The notes under the pieces: generated by a model
What the model was told of the DNA's origin: nothing
What the model saw: the letters and a program-made list of their open reading frames with translations, nothing else
The model's database searches: none
Part shown: in pieces, positions 1 to 7,391 of the stretch
Layout of the letters: each line of letters starts with the position of its first letter
How positions within the stretch are numbered: position 1 is the first letter of the stretch
Translations under genes and position numbers: made by a program
Assembly: GCA_035501615.1 (NCBI GenBank)
Contig: DATJVY010000171.1
Span: forward strand, 5,657-69,656
DNA from: RPRB01 sp035501615
GTDB lineage: Bacteria; Myxococcota; Myxococcia; Myxococcales; Myxococcaceae
Length of the DNA stretch: 64,000 nt
Reading direction: 5' to 3'

Positions 1-177
1 GTTGCGGCAGTTGGCTGTGTTCGAGGCCGTGCCGCAGTCGCCCAGGTACAGCTCGAGGAAATCGCCCAGCCCGCCGTCGAACGGCTGGGCGTCCTTGCGG
101 AGCTCGTCGAAGCGGCCCTCGGCCAGGGTGATGGCGGGGACGAGCGTGACGAGCATGAGTGCCGACCTGGCGAGCAC
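1..177 (-). CDS. partial secreted protein (N-terminus only)
   Basis: The visible 59 codons begin with a classical signal peptide (MLARSALMLVTLVPAITLAEG, cleavage likely after the LA-E region) and continue into a stretch with two cysteines (LYLGDC ... NCRN). The gene leaves the window at position 1, so its length is unknown. The GTG at 175-177 is chosen because a GGAGG lies about five bases upstream and it gives a full hydrophobic leader; an ATG eight codons inside would cut the leader short. From memory it resembles a small family of myxobacterial secreted proteins (DUF6066-like), which I cannot verify. It is divergent from the PilZ gene across an AT-rich gap. Function unknown. Confidence 0.6.
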   Translation of the reverse strand, partial: MLARSALMLVTLVPAITLAEGRFDELRKDAQPFDGGLGDFLELYLGDCGTASNTANCRN

Positions 178-200
178 GAGGACCTCCAGAGGTAGATATT

Positions 201-228
201 TTGACTACATCTGACTACTGCGTACCCT
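201..228 (+). promoter_or_regulatory. candidate promoter for the PilZ gene, with a direct repeat
   Basis: The only AT-rich stretch in this region reads TTGACT (201-206), a 16-base spacer, then TACCCT (223-228). TGACTAC occurs twice in tandem, at 202-208 and 212-218, exactly ten bases (one helical turn) apart, as expected for a binding site on one DNA face. It lies between two divergent genes and could serve either. The -10 match is weak, so this is a tentative call. Confidence 0.3.
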
Positions 229-262
229 GTCCGCCTCGCATCCTTCCAGAAGGAGGACGCCC

Positions 263-610
263 GTGGGCGACCGCCGCCGCCACCTGCGCTTCGACAAGGT
301 CTTCACCGTCTACATCAGCACGCCGGACGGACTCACCCGCGGCATCGCCCGGAACATCTCGGCGACGGGACTCTTCGTGGAGACGCGCGAGCCGATGCCC
401 CTCGGGGGCCGGGTGCGGGTCACCTTCACCGGAGAGGACGGCACCGAGATGACCTGCCTCTGCGAGGTCCGCTACCAGGTCGCGCTCAGCTACGGGCGCG
501 GCGCGGAGGAGCCCGGCCACACCCGGGGGATGGGGCTGCGGATCGTGGCCTACGAGACCCGCGAGGATCATCCGCTCCTGCTCGTCGACCGCGAGCGGGT
601 GATGCACTGA
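263..610 (+). CDS. PilZ domain protein (c-di-GMP binding)
   Basis: A 115-residue stand-alone PilZ protein. The two c-di-GMP contact motifs are visible: RxxxR at residues 5-9 (in RRRHLRF) and NxSxxG at residues 31-36 (NISATG), followed by the hydrophobic beta strands of the barrel. PilZ proteins bind cyclic-di-GMP and pass the signal to motility, adhesion or export machinery; the partner cannot be told from sequence. The GTG start at 263 has a strong AAGGAGG at 250-256. It is monocistronic here, divergent from the secreted protein on the left and convergent with the dehydrogenase on the right. Confidence 0.88.
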   Translation: MGDRRRHLRFDKVFTVYISTPDGLTRGIARNISATGLFVETREPMPLGGRVRVTFTGEDGTEMTCLCEVRYQVALSYGRGAEEPGHTRGMGLRIVAYETREDHPLLLVDRERVMH

Positions 611-681
611 GACGGTGCGCCGGCAGAGGACGGCTCGTCGGCCTCCCTCCTGACGCGGAGGGCTGAGTCGCGGCGCGCCGC

Positions 682-2232
682 CTACTGCGAGAAGCCCTCG
701 ATGATGTAGTGGGCCTCGATCCGCTTGAGAGCGAGGATCATCGCCGCGAGCCGGGGCTCCACCTGCTTCCCCACGCAGAACGGCCGGCTGTCGTGCATCT
801 CGGTCTTCCGCGGCGTGTTGCGCGAGATGTCCCGGATGATGCGGTAGTTCCGCTTCAGCGCGTGCTCGAGCTTGGCGTTGACCTCCGCCTCGGTCCAGGA
901 CTCCATGCGCTTGTTCTGGATCCACTCGTAGTAGCTCACCGTCACGCCGCCTGCGTTGGCGATGATGTCCGGGATGAGGTCGATGCCGCGCTGGATCAGG
1001 ACCCGGTCGGCCTCGGGCGTGGTGGGGCCGTTGGCGCCCTCCGCGATGAGCTTGCACTTCAGGCGCTCGGCGATGTCGCCGGTGATCTCGCCGCCGAGCG
1101 CGGCGGGAATGAGGACCTCGGCCGGGACCTCCCAGAAGTCCTTCTTCTCGATCTTCTGCGCGCCCGGGAACCCGGCGACGCTCTTCTTGAGGTTCTTCGG
1201 ATCCTGCACGTGCGCGATGAGCGCCGGCACGTCAATCCCGTTGGGGTTGAAGATGGTGCCGTCGAAGTCGTTGACGGCCAGGAGGCGTCCACCGAGCCCG
1301 GCGAAGATCTCCGCCGCGTTCGAGCCCACGTTGCCGAACCCCTGGACGCTGAAGGTCTTGCCCTTCAGGGTCTCGCCCCGGTCGGCGTAGTAGTCCTCGA
1401 TGCAGTAGACGACGCCCTGACCGGTGGCCTTCACGCGGCCCTCGGAGCCGCCGATGCGCACGTCCTTGCCGGTCACGATGGCCCGGCCGACGTGCCGCTC
1501 CCGCTCGCCGTCCAGGTACTGGCGCATCATCAGCGCCATGATCTCGCCGTTGGTCCCGACGTCCGGCGCGGGGATGTCGATGTTGGGGCCGATGAGGCGC
1601 TTCAGCTTGTACATGAAGCGCAGGGTGATGGCCTCGATCTCCTCCTTGCCGTACTGGCGGGGATCGATGGCGATCCCGCCCTTGCCGCCTCCGAAGGGGA
1701 CCTCCGAGATGGCGGTCTTCCAGGTCATCTCCGCGGCCAGCGCCTTGAACAGGTCGAGCGACACCTCGCGGTGGTAGCGGATGCCACCCTTGTAGGGACC
1801 GCGGGCCTGGTTGTGCTGGACCCGGTAGGCCTTGAAGCGCTGAGACTCGCCGGGGATGAGCTGGTAGACCCCGCCGTCGGGCAGCCGGAGGTGTCCGCGG
1901 CGGATCGCGACGTCGGATCCGAGCAGCGCCTTGCCGTTGAGGAGGATCTGCCCGTCGGCCAGACGCTCGAGCCCGTTGGGGTCACGGACCTGCGTCACAG
2001 GGAGGTCGCCGAACGATCGGGCGGCCTCCGGCGAGAGCGGGCGCAGGCGGTCCTTCAGCTTCGCGGTGACGTAGAAGATGTGCTCGTAGTCGGGCTCCTC
2101 GAGCTCGAGCCGCACCCGGGGCGCGAGGCCGATGGTGTCGGCCGCGCGATGGAAGATCTCCATCGCGTCCGTGTAGAGAGTGCGCTTCGGGGTCGGGTCC
2201 GGGACCCGCATGAAGTTCTGTGGCTCGGCCAT
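682..2232 (-). CDS. Glu/Leu/Phe/Val-type dehydrogenase (glutamate dehydrogenase family)
   Basis: Catalyses NAD(P)-dependent oxidative deamination of an amino acid, probably glutamate. Family hallmarks are clear: the substrate-domain KGGIRYH and PFGGGKGGI, the IPAPDVGTNG stretch, and a Rossmann domain with SVQGFGNVGS followed by the LIAEGANGPTT region. At about 516 residues it is longer than the usual 410-450. The extra length is an insertion of about 70 residues near the N-terminus, between FYVTAKLKDRL and FKAYRVQHN, where canonical enzymes run straight on. Three in-frame ATGs exist (2328, 2304, 2232) and none has a good ribosome-binding site. The 2232 start (MAEPQNFMRV) is preferred because the upstream residues look unlike the family. 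Glutamate against other amino acid specificity is not decided. Confidence 0.85.
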   Translation of the reverse strand: MAEPQNFMRVPDPTPKRTLYTDAMEIFHRAADTIGLAPRVRLELEEPDYEHIFYVTAKLKDRLRPLSPEAARSFGDLPVTQVRDPNGLERLADGQILLNGKALLGSDVAIRRGHLRLPDGGVYQLIPGESQRFKAYRVQHNQARGPYKGGIRYHREVSLDLFKALAAEMTWKTAISEVPFGGGKGGIAIDPRQYGKEEIEAITLRFMYKLKRLIGPNIDIPAPDVGTNGEIMALMMRQYLDGERERHVGRAIVTGKDVRIGGSEGRVKATGQGVVYCIEDYYADRGETLKGKTFSVQGFGNVGSNAAEIFAGLGGRLLAVNDFDGTIFNPNGIDVPALIAHVQDPKNLKKSVAGFPGAQKIEKKDFWEVPAEVLIPAALGGEITGDIAERLKCKLIAEGANGPTTPEADRVLIQRGIDLIPDIIANAGGVTVSYYEWIQNKRMESWTEAEVNAKLEHALKRNYRIIRDISRNTPRKTEMHDSRPFCVGKQVEPRLAAMILALKRIEAHYIIEGFSQ

Positions 2233-2493
2233 GGGCTGTGCTGGCTCCTCGCGTGCGGCGCGGCTATACGACTCGCGGATCGCCTCCGTCAATGTCGGGA
2301 CCATCCTGTCGCGCGTTGCATCCAGCATGGATTGCGCGATGCGTTGCAGTCGTGGGGTGACAATCGACCACGCGTTGCTCGTCGCCGCGGTGTGCGCGGT
2401 TCAACGCCTGGCGCGGGTTCGAACCGTGCCGGCGTACGGTGCTGCGGGTCGAATCGGACCGACCGGACGGTCGGGGCCGGGAAGGCCGGCGAC
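2233..2493. other. intergenic stretch without a supported gene
   Basis: This stretch precedes the dehydrogenase and presumably holds its promoter, but no convincing -35/-10 pair is visible on the minus strand. It contains a palindrome GGTTCGAACC near 2417 that looks like a tRNA T-arm, but no acceptor or anticodon stem surrounds it. If the dehydrogenase starts at 2328, the first third is coding. Confidence 0.3.
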
Positions 2494-2730
2494 GTGACGC
2501 ACTCCGGAGGGGCGCGGCGCGTCGGAAGAGGTGCTGGCGGACGTCGGGCGGAGCTCCGGCCTCTGGAACACCTCGAGGCGGGCGACGACGCCGCGGCGGT
2601 CGTCACCGTGCTCGGGGACGAGGTGTCGACCTGGAAGGACCTTCGCTTCCAGGCGATGCTCCGCGACCGCATCGGCTGGGTGCTGGGCCACCGCCGGCAC
2701 TTTGACGCGCCGGGGCGTCGATGCTACTGA
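2494..2730 (+). CDS. possible small hypothetical protein
   Basis: A 78-codon reading frame with a GTG start, ending 17 bases before the tRNA. Its C-terminal half (LEAGDDAAAVVTVLGDEV then STWKDLRFQAMLRDRIGW) reads like a folded protein with balanced charged and hydrophobic residues, whereas the N-terminus is arginine/glycine rich. No domain is recognised and no clear ribosome-binding site is present. It is kept because the other frames here are plainly non-protein-like. It could equally be a chance frame in GC-rich DNA. Confidence 0.28.
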   Translation: MTHSGGARRVGRGAGGRRAELRPLEHLEAGDDAAAVVTVLGDEVSTWKDLRFQAMLRDRIGWVLGHRRHFDAPGRRCY

Positions 2731-2747
2731 CCCCGGCCCGTCGCATT

Positions 2748-2820
<73 letters not shown>

Positions 2821-2828
2821 CAACTCCC

Positions 2829-4334
2829 TCAGGGTGGTGCGCCCGGGGGGGTGGCCGCCGGACGCGAGGTCGAGGCGCTCGCACTCTCCGGCGCGTTCCA
2901 CCAGCCGCCGCCCAGCGCGACGAGAAGGGCGACGGTGTCCTGGAGCCGCTGGGCCTTGGCCTGGATGAACGCCAGCCGCGCCTGCTGGACCTGCGTGTTG
3001 GCCACCAGGAGCTGGACGTAGGTCGCGATCCCGGTCTGGTAGTTCGTATCGACGAGCTTCAGGGCCTCGTCCGCCGCCGCGACCGCCCGGCTCTGCGCCT
3101 CCACCTCCTCGGCGTCGTGCGCAAGCGCGCGCAGGATGTCCGCAACCTGCTGGAACGCGGTGAGGACCGTTTGCCGGTACGTCTCCGCCGCCTCGTCCCG
3201 CTGATCGATGGACTGCCGGTGCTGGTAGTAGAGCGTCCCGCCGTGGAAGAGCGGCTGGGTCAGGCCCGCGGTCAGCCCCCAGAACGTGCTCGCCGACGAG
3301 AAGAGCTGCGACAGCTCGGGGTTCGCCAGCCCGCCGCTGACCCCGAGCGTGATGTTGGGGAGCATCGCCGCGGTGGTGACGCCGATCTGGGCATTCGCCG
3401 CATGCAGCTGCGCCTCGGCCACGAGGATGTCCGGCCGCTGCCGGACCAGCGCCGAGGGAAGCGAGAGCGGGAGCTCGGCGGGCAGCGTGAAGTCGGCGAG
3501 GGTGAAGGCCCGGGGCTGCCAGCTCGCCGGAGTCCGGCCCGCCAGCACAGCCAGGAGATGGTCGGTCTCGTCGATGCGCTGCCGGAGCGGCGGCAGCGAC
3601 GCCTCGGTGCTGGCCATCTGGGCCCGCAGGCTGACGACGTTGACGTAGGGGATGGTGCCCGCCTCCGCCTGGGCCTCGGTGACGCTCAGCTGCTCCCGTT
3701 CCACCTGGAGGAGCTCGGTCAGGTCGCGGAGCTGGTCGCGATAGCCCGCCTGGGCGATGGCGGCATTCACCACGTTGCTGGAGAGGATGAGGTAGGTCCC
3801 CAGCACCGTGCAGCGCTGGGCCTCCACCTGCGCGGTCAGGCCCTCCAGCGCGCGGCGCTCCCCGCCCCAGAGGTCGAGCGAGTAGCTCACCGAACCCGAG
3901 ACGGTGAAGAGGTTGTAGGTGCTGCTCGGAAGGCTCAGGCCGATCCGCCTGGGATTGGACTGCTGCCTCGAGGCGCTGGCCTGCGCGTCGATCTGGGGGA
4001 AGAAGACCCCCAGGCCGGCCTTGCGCGCGTCCTCGCTCGCCCGGAGACGGGCCTGTGCCGCGCCCACGCCCGGATTGCGCGCGAAGGCCTCGTCCACGAT
4101 CGCGTCGAGCGCGGGGCTGGAGAGCAGGCGCCACCAGTCCGCCCGGATCTGCCGCTCCGCGACGAGGCGCTGGGCGGTGCCCTCGGCGGTGACCGTCTCC
4201 GCCGGCTCGGAACCGGGGACGTACCCTTCCTCGCCGGGTGCCTGGGGGCGGACGAAGTCCGGTCCGACCGCGCACCCGGCCGACACCAGCAGCGCTCCCA
4301 GGACCAGGCGGCTATCTGGCACCCATGTAGACAC
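2829..4334 (-). CDS. outer-membrane factor lipoprotein, NodT/OprM (TolC) family
   Basis: Outer-membrane exit duct of a tripartite exporter. The 501-residue protein opens with a lipoprotein signal ending in the lipobox LVSAGC, followed by AVGPDFVRPQAP, the typical start of NodT/OprM proteins. Two repeated halves of long alanine/glutamine-rich helices follow, as expected for the periplasmic coiled-coil barrel. It is the last gene of a four-gene minus-strand operon (permease, ATPase, HlyD adaptor, outer-membrane factor). Its ATG overlaps the end of the adaptor gene by 23 bases. It probably works with that adaptor; the cargo is unknown. Confidence 0.9.
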   Translation of the reverse strand: MSTWVPDSRLVLGALLVSAGCAVGPDFVRPQAPGEEGYVPGSEPAETVTAEGTAQRLVAERQIRADWWRLLSSPALDAIVDEAFARNPGVGAAQARLRASEDARKAGLGVFFPQIDAQASASRQQSNPRRIGLSLPSSTYNLFTVSGSVSYSLDLWGGERRALEGLTAQVEAQRCTVLGTYLILSSNVVNAAIAQAGYRDQLRDLTELLQVEREQLSVTEAQAEAGTIPYVNVVSLRAQMASTEASLPPLRQRIDETDHLLAVLAGRTPASWQPRAFTLADFTLPAELPLSLPSALVRQRPDILVAEAQLHAANAQIGVTTAAMLPNITLGVSGGLANPELSQLFSSASTFWGLTAGLTQPLFHGGTLYYQHRQSIDQRDEAAETYRQTVLTAFQQVADILRALAHDAEEVEAQSRAVAAADEALKLVDTNYQTGIATYVQLLVANTQVQQARLAFIQAKAQRLQDTVALLVALGGGWWNAPESASASTSRPAATPPGAPP

Positions 4335-5445
4335 TGACCGTGTCCTTGTCCCCGAGGTACACGTCGACCAGCTGCCCGGGGTAGACGCCGACGTTCAGCG
4401 GCGGTGAGAAGCGGAAGACGAGCGGCAGCACGCGCACGTCGACCTTCTCCGTCCGCGCGTTGGAGAGCTGGATCTTCGGCGAGACGTACGGCTGCACGCG
4501 GACGAACTCGAGCGGGACGCTGATGTTGGTCCCGCGGATGAACATCTTCGCGTGCAGCTCCGCGGAAGGGGGCAGCCGTGGAATGAGGATCTCGTCCACG
4601 AAGCAGCGAACCGCGAGGTAGCCGGGACCGGAGCCCGGCTGTGGACCGGCGGCGAGCACGATCACCGGCCCCAGCCCCTGGGTGTAGGTGTCGTAGGCGC
4701 CCTGGGGAGAGATGTAGCTTCCGGTCGAGGTGGCGACGGAGAGCACGACTCCGTCGATCGCAGAGCGGAGGGTGTACTTGGCCAGCGTGGCCCGGGCCGC
4801 GGCGGCGGCACGGCTCAGCGCTTCGACCTGCTTCTGCTGGTTCCGGATGTCGAAGGCCCAGGCACCCGCCCGGGTCAGCTCCAGCTGCCGGGTGGCCACC
4901 GCCAGGTTGGCCCTCGCCACGTTGGCGGCGTTGCGCGCGTTGTCGAGGGCGTCGCGGCTGACCGACTTGGGGTTGAGCTCGAAGGAGTGGGTCTGCTTCT
5001 CCAGCTGATCCTCGGCGGTCTTGAGGTTCGCCGCGGCGAGGTCGGCCTGGGCCTTCACCACGGCGAGCGTCTCGCGGCGAGGCTGGGCCCGGAGCTCGTC
5101 GAGCATCGCCTTCGCCGCCTCGGCCTGGGAGTCGAGCTGCTCGGCGGTGGCCTGCTGGACCGAGCTCTCGATCTCCAGCAGCGGAGTGCCCGGCTCCACC
5201 CGGTCGCCCTCGGAGACGTGGATTCGGGAGACGACGCCCGCGACCTCCGGGTACAGGTTGGTGTTCTCGCCGTGTGACTGGTAGCTCTCGATGATCCCGT
5301 TGGTGTACACGCCCCTGGGGAAGGGGTTCGGCGCCGGGCTGAAGACCGGAGGCTGCGGCTTCCTGGGCGCCGAGTAGACGACGGCGCTGACCACCCCCGA
5401 GGCGATTCCCAGGCCCACCAGGGCAAAGATGACGGTGTTACGCAC
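4312..5445 (-). CDS. HlyD/DevB-type periplasmic adaptor of an ABC exporter
   Basis: Membrane-fusion protein joining the inner-membrane ABC transporter to the outer-membrane factor. It has one N-terminal membrane anchor (TVIFALVGLGIASGVVSAVV), a first lipoyl half (VAGVVSRIHVSEGDRVEPGT), a long alanine/glutamine/arginine-rich coiled-coil hairpin over the middle third, the second lipoyl half (LRSAIDGVVLSVATSTGSYI) and C-terminal beta domains. The GTG at 5445 is chosen because GGAGG sits five bases upstream; an ATG at 5469 is also open. It overlaps the ATPase gene end by eight bases. Gene order and sequence type match DevBCA exporters, which move glycolipids in cyanobacteria; the cargo here is unknown. 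Confidence 0.88.
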   Translation of the reverse strand: MRNTVIFALVGLGIASGVVSAVVYSAPRKPQPPVFSPAPNPFPRGVYTNGIIESYQSHGENTNLYPEVAGVVSRIHVSEGDRVEPGTPLLEIESSVQQATAEQLDSQAEAAKAMLDELRAQPRRETLAVVKAQADLAAANLKTAEDQLEKQTHSFELNPKSVSRDALDNARNAANVARANLAVATRQLELTRAGAWAFDIRNQQKQVEALSRAAAAARATLAKYTLRSAIDGVVLSVATSTGSYISPQGAYDTYTQGLGPVIVLAAGPQPGSGPGYLAVRCFVDEILIPRLPPSAELHAKMFIRGTNISVPLEFVRVQPYVSPKIQLSNARTEKVDVRVLPLVFRFSPPLNVGVYPGQLVDVYLGDKDTVSVYMGAR

Positions 5446-6142
5446 GGGCGCCTCCGTTCTTTCGCGCACCGGTGATCCGGCCGTCCTCCATCTCGAGGAT
5501 CCGGTCCGCGTACTCGTAGATCCGGTCGTCGTGGGTGACGGTGAGGATGCAGCGCTTCTCGGTGAGGACCTGGGTCCGGACGAACTCGACGATCTTCCGG
5601 CCGGTGTCCCCGTCCAGCGAGGCGGTCGGCTCGTCGAAGATGAGGATGTCCGGCGCGCTGACGATGGCCCTGGCGATGGCCACCCTCTGCTGCTCGCCTC
5701 CGCTGAGCTTGCTGGGACGGAGCTGTCCGCGATCGCCCAGGCCGACCACCTCGAGCGTCTTCAGCGCCTCGGCGATCGCCTCGTCCCAGTTCCGGCGGCG
5801 GAGGATGAGCGGGATCGCCACGTTCTCCACCGTCGTGAGCTTGTTGAAGAGGTGATAGTCCTGGAAGACGAAGCCGATGCGGTGGAGGCGGAAGTCGGCG
5901 ATCTGGTCCACGCCCAGCGTCCAGAGGTCCACGTCCTCCACTTGCACCCGCCCGGCGCTCGGCCGAAGGATGCCGGAGAGCATGCTGAGCAGGGTCGTCT
6001 TCCCGCTTCCCGAGGGTCCGACGATGTAGAGCATCTCGTTGAAGCGGGCCTCGAAGCTCACGTCCTTCACGGCCTGGGTGCGGGTCGGCCCCTCGCCGAA
6101 CCACTTGCTCAGCCCGACGGCCTGGATGGCGACGGCCGTCAC
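5438..6142 (-). CDS. ABC transporter ATP-binding protein, DevA/MacB type
   Basis: Nucleotide-binding subunit of the exporter encoded around it, 234 residues. Walker A is GPSGSGKTT, the ABC signature is LSGGEQQRVAIARA, Walker B is ILIFDEPTASLD, and the switch histidine is in LTVTHD. The GTG start at 6142 comes two bases after the permease stop and has CGGAG upstream, so the two are translationally linked. Sequence and context (FtsX-like permease, HlyD adaptor, outer-membrane factor) place it in the group that drives periplasm-to-outside export rather than uptake. Confidence 0.92.
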   Translation of the reverse strand: MTAVAIQAVGLSKWFGEGPTRTQAVKDVSFEARFNEMLYIVGPSGSGKTTLLSMLSGILRPSAGRVQVEDVDLWTLGVDQIADFRLHRIGFVFQDYHLFNKLTTVENVAIPLILRRRNWDEAIAEALKTLEVVGLGDRGQLRPSKLSGGEQQRVAIARAIVSAPDILIFDEPTASLDGDTGRKIVEFVRTQVLTEKRCILTVTHDDRIYEYADRILEMEDGRITGARKNGGARA

Positions 6143-6144
6143 GG

Positions 6145-7281
6145 TCAGCTCCGGAAGATGTCGAAGGGCTCGATGCGGAGGACCCTGCGAACGGCGAAGT
6201 AGCTGGAGAGGCTGGCGATCACCAGGACCATCCCCAGGGCGATCCCCAGGTTGAAGAAGGTGATGATCGACGCGTAGTCGGCGAGCCGGAGCTTGGCGAT
6301 GGCGATGAGCGTCGCGCAGAGCCCCACGCCCAGCCCGTAGCCTGCCAGGGCGGTCGTGCCCGCCTGGAAGAGGATGACGTAGATGAGCTCGCGCCCCTTG
6401 GCCCCGATGGCCTTCAGCGCTCCGAAACGCTCGAGGTTCTCGAGGACGAAGCTGTAGAACGTCTGGCCGGAGATGGAGAGGCCGACCACGAAGCTGATCA
6501 AGGTCATGATCAGCAGGTTGATCCCCATCCCGGTCCGGAAGATGTACCAGTCGGTGATCTTGCCGATGAACCCATCCTCGGTCAGGGCCTCGTAGCCGAG
6601 CCGCTTGACCGCTTCCTGGATGCCGGGGATGGACGCGTCGTCCATCGGCTCCACGAGGATGTACGAGACGGTGTAGCGCATCGACGGGATGTACTGAACC
6701 GCCCGGCTGAAGGTCGTATAGAGCGTCGGGATGCCGAAGAGACCGCTCGCCGGAACCTTGGCGATCCCGACGATGACTCCGCGGTTGTCGTTGATCTCGA
6801 ACTCGGTCCCCAGCTTCGGATTCTGGAGCTTGGGGAACTCCTCGTCCTTCACCACCAGAAAGCCGTTCTCGGCGTAGATGTCCTCGATCCGGCCCTCGAG
6901 CAGTGCGGGCCGCCCGAAGAGGCTGGTGTCGTCGAGCCCCAGCACCGTCACCGCCTGGTAGGTCCCGTCCTTCAGCCGCACCAGCCCGCCGCCCGAGTAC
7001 AGCGGGACGGCGTACTTCACGCCCGGTGTGCTCCGGATCGCGTCGAGCACGTAGTCCGGCATGGGAATGCTGGAGACGACGTTGGTCACGTTGGGGTCCA
7101 TGACCCAGATCCGCGCCCCGGTGTTGGTCACGGTCGCGGAGGCCTTCTTCATCATCCCCGCGAACATCGAGGTGACCTGCACCATCAGGAAGACGGAGAA
7201 GGTGATCCCGAGCAGGAGGGCGATGAACTTCCCCCGGTCGTTGACCAGGAGCTTGTAGCCAACGCGCAGGATCCCTCTCAT
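6145..7281 (-). CDS. FtsX-like ABC permease, DevC type
   Basis: Inner-membrane subunit of the exporter, about 378 residues. There is one membrane helix near the N-terminus (FIALLLGITFSVFLMVQV), a periplasmic domain of about 200 residues, then three C-terminal helices of the FtsX fold and the end motif RVLRIEPFDIFRS, which follows the usual 'R..P...L' coupling-region pattern. The ATG at 7281 (MRGILRVGYKLLV) is chosen because residues upstream look random. It is the first gene of the four-gene operon; the promoter should lie in the 110-base gap shared with the divergent MOSC fusion gene. Confidence 0.88.
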   Translation of the reverse strand: MRGILRVGYKLLVNDRGKFIALLLGITFSVFLMVQVTSMFAGMMKKASATVTNTGARIWVMDPNVTNVVSSIPMPDYVLDAIRSTPGVKYAVPLYSGGGLVRLKDGTYQAVTVLGLDDTSLFGRPALLEGRIEDIYAENGFLVVKDEEFPKLQNPKLGTEFEINDNRGVIVGIAKVPASGLFGIPTLYTTFSRAVQYIPSMRYTVSYILVEPMDDASIPGIQEAVKRLGYEALTEDGFIGKITDWYIFRTGMGINLLIMTLISFVVGLSISGQTFYSFVLENLERFGALKAIGAKGRELIYVILFQAGTTALAGYGLGVGLCATLIAIAKLRLADYASIITFFNLGIALGMVLVIASLSSYFAVRRVLRIEPFDIFRS

Positions 7282-7391
7282 CTCGGCCAGTTGGCACGCA
7301 TCGCCCGTGCCACCTCGCACGCCTGTGGAGCCCGCTTCTCGAGCGCGCACCGTTTGCGCCTTCAGCCCTCCGGGCGCTAAGCGGCCGGTCG

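Noticed and set aside
2400..2430. GGTTCGAACC palindrome looking like a tRNA T-arm
   Set aside because: No acceptor or anticodon stem can be built around it on either strand; the genuine tRNA is at 2748-2820.
709..2493. Long plus-strand reading frame opposite the glutamate-dehydrogenase gene
   Set aside because: A GC-rich antisense shadow; its composition is valine/arginine/glycine low-complexity and the minus-strand gene has clear family motifs.
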